DNA from: Catenulispora sp. GP43
GTDB lineage: Bacteria; Actinomycetota; Actinomycetes; Streptomycetales; Catenulisporaceae
Direction of reading: 5' to 3'
Length of the DNA stretch: 64,000 nt
Assembly (NCBI RefSeq): GCF_041260665.1
Contig: NZ_JBGCCT010000008.1
Coordinates: 337,037-401,036, forward strand
This document shows, in pieces, positions 61,186-64,000 of this stretch; positions within the stretch are counted from its first letter, which is position 1; each line of letters starts with the position of its first letter. Both the position numbers and the translations under genes were made by a program. The notes beneath the pieces are model-generated. The model was given only the letters and a program-made list of their open reading frames with translations, was not told where the DNA came from and did not search any database.

Positions 61186-61296
61186 ATGTCCGGTTCGACC
61201 GGCTGGAAGCCGCCCAAAGAACGCCCGATGTGGCCCTACGTGGTCTTGGCGGTCGTCATCGTCGGCGTGGCCATCAACGTGTTCCTCACCGTCTGA
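61186..61296 (+). CDS. 36-residue single-span membrane peptide
   Basis: MSGSTGWKPPKERPM, then a hydrophobic span WPYVVLAVVIVGVAINVFLT. GAAGGAG precedes ATG 61186 at the right distance. The Lys/Arg-rich N-terminus predicts an inside-facing amino end. It lies 105 bp after the regulator-operon dyad, so it may belong to that regulon. No family recognised. Confidence 0.65.
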   Translation: MSGSTGWKPPKERPMWPYVVLAVVIVGVAINVFLTV

Positions 61297-61320
61297 CCCG
61301 CTTCGGACATCCGATCCGGA

Positions 61321-62175
61321 TCAGACGCTCGGGTACTCGTAGAACCCGCGCCCGGCCTTGCGCCCCAGGCGTCCGGCCTCGACCATGCGCAGCAGCAGCG
61401 CCGGCGGGGTGTACAGGGGCTCCTTGAACTCCTCGTACATCGCCTCGGCGGCGAGCTTGACGGTGTCCAGGCCGATCAGGTCGGACAGCGCCAGCGGGCC
61501 CATCGGGTGCGCGCAGCCCAGGACCATGCCCGAGTCGATGTCCTCGGCCGAGGCGAAGCCGCCCTCGGCCATCCGGATCGCGGCCAGCAGGTAGGGGATG
61601 AGCAGGGAGTTCACCACGAACCCGGCGCGGTCCTGGGCGACCACGGCCTGCTTGCCCAGCTGCTCGACGAACGCCACGGCCCGGGCCTTGGTGTCCTCGC
61701 TGGTGGCCAGCGACGGGATGACCTCGACCAGCTTCAGCACCGGGACCGGGTTGAAGAAGTGGACGCCGACCACGTTGTGCGGCCGGGCGGTGGCCGTGCC
61801 CAGGCGCATGATCGGGATGGAGGAGGTGTTGGAGGCCAGGATGGCGTCCTCGGGCAGGATCAGGTCCAGCTTGGCCAGCACGGCGGTCTTGACGGCCTCG
61901 ACCTCCACGACGGCCTCGACCGCCAGCTGCCGGTCGGCGAACTCCTGCAGGTCCTCGGTGAAGCGGATCCGGCCCAGCGCCGCCTCGGCGTCGGCCTCGC
62001 TCATCTTGCCCGCCTTGACCGCGCGCTTGAGGGAGACCGCGATGCGGTCGCGCCCGCGCTTGAGGCCCTCGGCGTTCTCGTCGGCGACGATCACGTCCAG
62101 CCCGCTGCGTGCGCAGACCTCCGCGATGCCCGACCCCATCTGGCCGACGCCGACCACTCCGACTCGTTCGATCAC
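61321..62175 (-). CDS. 3-Hydroxybutyryl-CoA dehydrogenase (short form)
   Basis: A 284-residue NAD(P)-dependent 3-hydroxyacyl-CoA dehydrogenase. VGVVGVGQMGSGIAEVCARS is the Rossmann loop, ASNTSSIPIMRLG follows, VVGVHFFNPVPVLKLVEVIP contains the catalytic His, and GFVVNSLLIPYLLAAIRM is the C-domain motif. It is the monofunctional type (Hbd/FadB2/PaaH), acting in butyrate, polyhydroxybutyrate or fatty-acid metabolism. Divergent from an acyl-CoA dehydrogenase (123-bp spacer). Confidence 0.92.
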   Translation of the reverse strand: MIERVGVVGVGQMGSGIAEVCARSGLDVIVADENAEGLKRGRDRIAVSLKRAVKAGKMSEADAEAALGRIRFTEDLQEFADRQLAVEAVVEVEAVKTAVLAKLDLILPEDAILASNTSSIPIMRLGTATARPHNVVGVHFFNPVPVLKLVEVIPSLATSEDTKARAVAFVEQLGKQAVVAQDRAGFVVNSLLIPYLLAAIRMAEGGFASAEDIDSGMVLGCAHPMGPLALSDLIGLDTVKLAAEAMYEEFKEPLYTPPALLLRMVEAGRLGRKAGRGFYEYPSV

Positions 62176-62216
62176 CGATGTGCCTCCGGTTCAGGTGTTG
62201 CGGCTCATGCTGCACT

Positions 62217-62232
62217 TGTGGTGCGTACCACA
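62217..62232 (+). promoter_or_regulatory. Palindrome and -10 box in the divergent fatty-acid promoter
   Basis: TGTGGT-GCGT-ACCACA (62217-62232) is a symmetric site midway between the two genes. GATAAT at 62256-62261 is a good -10 for the acyl-CoA dehydrogenase. The layout suits a TetR/FadR-like repressor of both genes, encoded elsewhere (inference). Confidence 0.55.
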
Positions 62233-62298
62233 GGGTATCGGTGGCACCCGGTGTGGATAATCAAGGGTACCCAGTACCTTCACCCCTAGGAGCGCGCC

Positions 62299-63465
62299 AT
62301 GGCCGCCGACTTCGACCTGTTCAAGGTCTCCGAGGAGCACGACCTGCTGCGTGAGGCGGTCCGCTCGCTGTGCGAGGAGAAGATCGCCCCCTTCGCCGCG
62401 GACGTCGACGAGCAGGCCCGCTTCCCCCAGGAGGCCCTGGACGCCCTGGTCTCCTCGGACCTGGCGGCCGTCCACGTCGCCGAGCAGTACGGCGGCCAGG
62501 GTGCGGACGCGCTGGCCACCTGCATCGTGATCGAGGAGGTCGCCCGCGTATGCGCCAGCTCCTCCCTGATCCCGGCGGTGAACAAGCTGGGCTCGATGCC
62601 GGTGATCCTGTCCGGCAGCGAGGAGCTGAAGCAGAAGTACCTGACCCCCCTGGCCGCGGGCAGCGCGATGTTCTCCTACTGCCTGTCCGAGCCCGACGCC
62701 GGCTCCGACGCCGCGGGCATGAAGACCCGCGCCGACCGTGACGGGGATCACTACGTCCTCAACGGCGTGAAGCGCTGGATCACCAACGCCGGCGTCTCGG
62801 AGTTCTACACGGTGATGGCCGTCACCGACCCCACAGCCCGCTCCAAGGGCATCTCGGCCTTCGTGGTGGAGAAGGGCGACGAAGGCGTGTCCTTCGGCGC
62901 CCCGGAGAAGAAGCTGGGCATCAAGGGCTCCCCGACCCGCGAGGTCTACTTCGACAACGTCCGCATCCCGGCCGACCGCATGATCGGCGCCGAGGGCACC
63001 GGCTTCGCCACCGCGATGCGCACCCTGGACCACACCCGCGTCACCATCGCGGCGCAGGCCCTGGGCATCGCACAGGGCGCGCTGGACTACGCGTCGAACT
63101 ACATCAAGGAGCGCAAGCAGTTCGGCAAGCCGATCGCCGACTTCCAGGGCATCCAGTTCATGCTCGCGGACATGGCGATGAAGCTGACCGCGGCGCGCCA
63201 GCTGACGTACACGGCCGCGGCGAAGTCCGAGCGCGGCGACGGCGACCTGACGTACTTCGGCGCGGCGGCGAAGTGCTTCGCCTCGGACGTGGCGATGGAG
63301 ATCACGGTCGACGCGGTGCAGCTGCTCGGCGGGTACGGCTACACGAAGGACTACCCGCTGGAGCGGATGATGCGGGACGCGAAGATCACGCAGATCTACG
63401 AGGGTACGAACCAGGTGCAGCGGATTGTTATGGCCCGGCAGGTGCTGGGCGGGGTGAGCATCTAG
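62299..63465 (+). CDS. Acyl-CoA dehydrogenase
   Basis: A 388-residue FAD flavoprotein that introduces the alpha-beta double bond in acyl-CoA. SYCLSEPDAGSDAAGMKTRA and YVLNGVKRWITNAGVSEFYT bind FAD/substrate, RKQFGKPIADFQGIQFMLAD is the second family motif, and the catalytic Glu is in ITQIYEGTNQVQRIVMARQV, the short/medium-chain position. Works with the divergent 3-hydroxyacyl-CoA dehydrogenase in beta-oxidation. Confidence 0.95.
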   Translation: MAADFDLFKVSEEHDLLREAVRSLCEEKIAPFAADVDEQARFPQEALDALVSSDLAAVHVAEQYGGQGADALATCIVIEEVARVCASSSLIPAVNKLGSMPVILSGSEELKQKYLTPLAAGSAMFSYCLSEPDAGSDAAGMKTRADRDGDHYVLNGVKRWITNAGVSEFYTVMAVTDPTARSKGISAFVVEKGDEGVSFGAPEKKLGIKGSPTREVYFDNVRIPADRMIGAEGTGFATAMRTLDHTRVTIAAQALGIAQGALDYASNYIKERKQFGKPIADFQGIQFMLADMAMKLTAARQLTYTAAAKSERGDGDLTYFGAAAKCFASDVAMEITVDAVQLLGGYGYTKDYPLERMMRDAKITQIYEGTNQVQRIVMARQVLGGVSI

Positions 63466-63492
63466 GTCACAGGCTTGATCGCTGGAAACGGT

Positions 63493-63528
63493 ACCGGCCG
63501 CCGCACTCGCTGGAGTGCGGCGGCCGGT
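63493..63528 (+). terminator. Terminator hairpin after the acyl-CoA dehydrogenase
   Basis: A perfect 16-bp stem (63493-63508 with 63513-63528) with a GCTG loop, 28 bp after the stop, followed by GGCTTGTTCC. It also separates the convergent Mrr remnant. Confidence 0.85.
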
Positions 63529-63588
63529 GGCTTGTTCCGTGGCTGTTCCGTGAGAACTACGGCAGAGGACCATCAACGACGGAACAGA

Positions 63589-63891
63589 TCAGGAGACATC
63601 CCGGCGCTCCCAGGTTCGCGGGAGCTTCGGGAGACTGATGAGTGCATCGATGCCGAGATGCTCCTTCAAGAGAGCTTTCAGCTCGCGGGCGTCGATCAGC
63701 TGCATCCGTCCGGTGCGCGTTGCGAAGTCCCGGCTCGCCTTGCCGAACCAGGAGGTTGTCACGAGGATCCCCTTGGCGGCGTTCATGTCGTTCATCACGC
63801 CCGCCAGAGCGCGGACGTCGTTGACCGGTACCGCGTCCTTGTAGCGCTTGGCCTGGATGACACATACGCGGCTGGATGTATCAGGCTTCTG
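63589..63891 (-). pseudogene. C-terminal half of an Mrr-type restriction endonuclease
   Basis: Reading the minus strand: KPDTSSRVCVIQAKRYKDAV, then NDVRALAGVMNDMNAAKGIL, VTTSWFGKASRDFA, and ends LPRTWERRDVS. VIQAKRYK is the QxK part of the Mrr_cat active site. Upstream of about 63891 the frame turns into Arg-rich nonsense and no start codon precedes the motif, so the N-terminal half, including the catalytic Asp, is missing. The junction lies against the 3' end of the next gene. An in-frame ATG at 63798 would give only 69 residues without the active site. Confidence 0.7.
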
Positions 63892-64000
63892 TCGCCTGCG
63901 CCTGATTCTGCTTCCGGTAGTGCTCCCGCCAGATCAGCCGGTACACCGGCAGCACCCGCGGTACCGACCGCAGGCCGGGGATGAACGGCAGGAACAGCAA
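63881..64000 (-). CDS. C-terminal end of an unidentified gene, cut by the window edge
   Basis: The last 39 codons of a minus-strand gene that continues beyond the right edge: LLFLPFIPGLRSVPRVLPVY, then RLIWREHYRKQNQAQATEA and a TGA at 63881-63883. The hydrophobic start and basic tail suggest a membrane-associated protein ending in the cytoplasm. The family cannot be named from this piece. It overlaps the Mrr remnant by about 10 bp. Confidence 0.55.
   Translation of the reverse strand: MLFLPFIPGLRSVPRVLPVYRLIWREHYRKQNQAQATEA

Noticed and set aside
63642..63844. Short plus-strand frames opposite the Mrr remnant
   Set aside because: Antisense to the recognisable Mrr_cat sequence and without any start signal.

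Overview
The window is very GC-rich, has GC-skewed codon use, many GTG starts and many genes fused by 4-base ATGA/GTGA or TGATG overlaps. Together with actinobacterial family markers (a PF04672/DUF574-type methyltransferase, a TIGR03086 mycothiol-linked-type protein, a StrR-like tandem-HTH regulator, a small acidic protein, a Sfp-type phosphopantetheinyl transferase) this points to a filamentous actinobacterium of the Streptomyces/Catenulispora kind. The genus is an inference. No transposase, phage gene or CRISPR array was seen.

Layout. 0.1-5 kb: an SRPBCC-ArsR pair behind twin palindromes, a BadF-type sugar kinase, a PaaI thioesterase, a Mug DNA glycosylase and a cytochrome P450. 5-15.3 kb: a myo-inositol locus on the + strand (iolG, an iolE-like gene, iolC, a Cgl0159-type aldolase, iolD, then a sugar ABC transporter and an inositol monophosphatase), with a sequence matching the corynebacterial IolR box upstream. 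iolA and iolB are not here. 15.2-31 kb: mixed housekeeping and accessory genes: an MFS exporter with its HTH repressor, a phosphopantetheinyl transferase, GNATs, a SAM methyltransferase, Fpg/Nei, a decayed acyl-CoA thioester hydrolase, a split DsbD-like pair, an EamA/LysR divergent pair, DUF899, an acetate uptake-activation pair (SatP-like and acs), and a StrR-like regulator behind a strongly structured leader. 31-35.5 kb: ArsC, DinB-fold proteins, an AraC regulator, a broken LuxR-type ATPase fragment and a methyltransferase.

35.5-50.2 kb is the most coherent block: nagZ, namZ (DUF1343), a double GNAT, an AmiE-like serine hydrolase, an RpiR (MurR-like) regulator, another GNAT, murQ, a complete dipeptide-type ABC transporter and anmK. 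This is the gene set of the Bacillus murQ-murR-murP-amiE-nagZ-namZ peptidoglycan salvage operon, but the PTS importer MurP is replaced by an ABC importer plus a cytoplasmic kinase. An LD-carboxypeptidase follows at 51.3 kb. Between them lie the 3' third of a tRNA (a possible attachment-site scar) and two broken small genes.

52.3-64 kb: an aldehyde dehydrogenase with its DUF779 partner, an MFS transporter, a MacB/FtsX-type ABC exporter divergent from a two-component system (a 16-base motif lies both in the shared promoter and after the response regulator), a 36-residue membrane peptide, a divergent 3-hydroxyacyl-CoA dehydrogenase/acyl-CoA dehydrogenase pair, a truncated Mrr-type endonuclease, and the last 39 codons of an unidentified gene that runs off the right edge.
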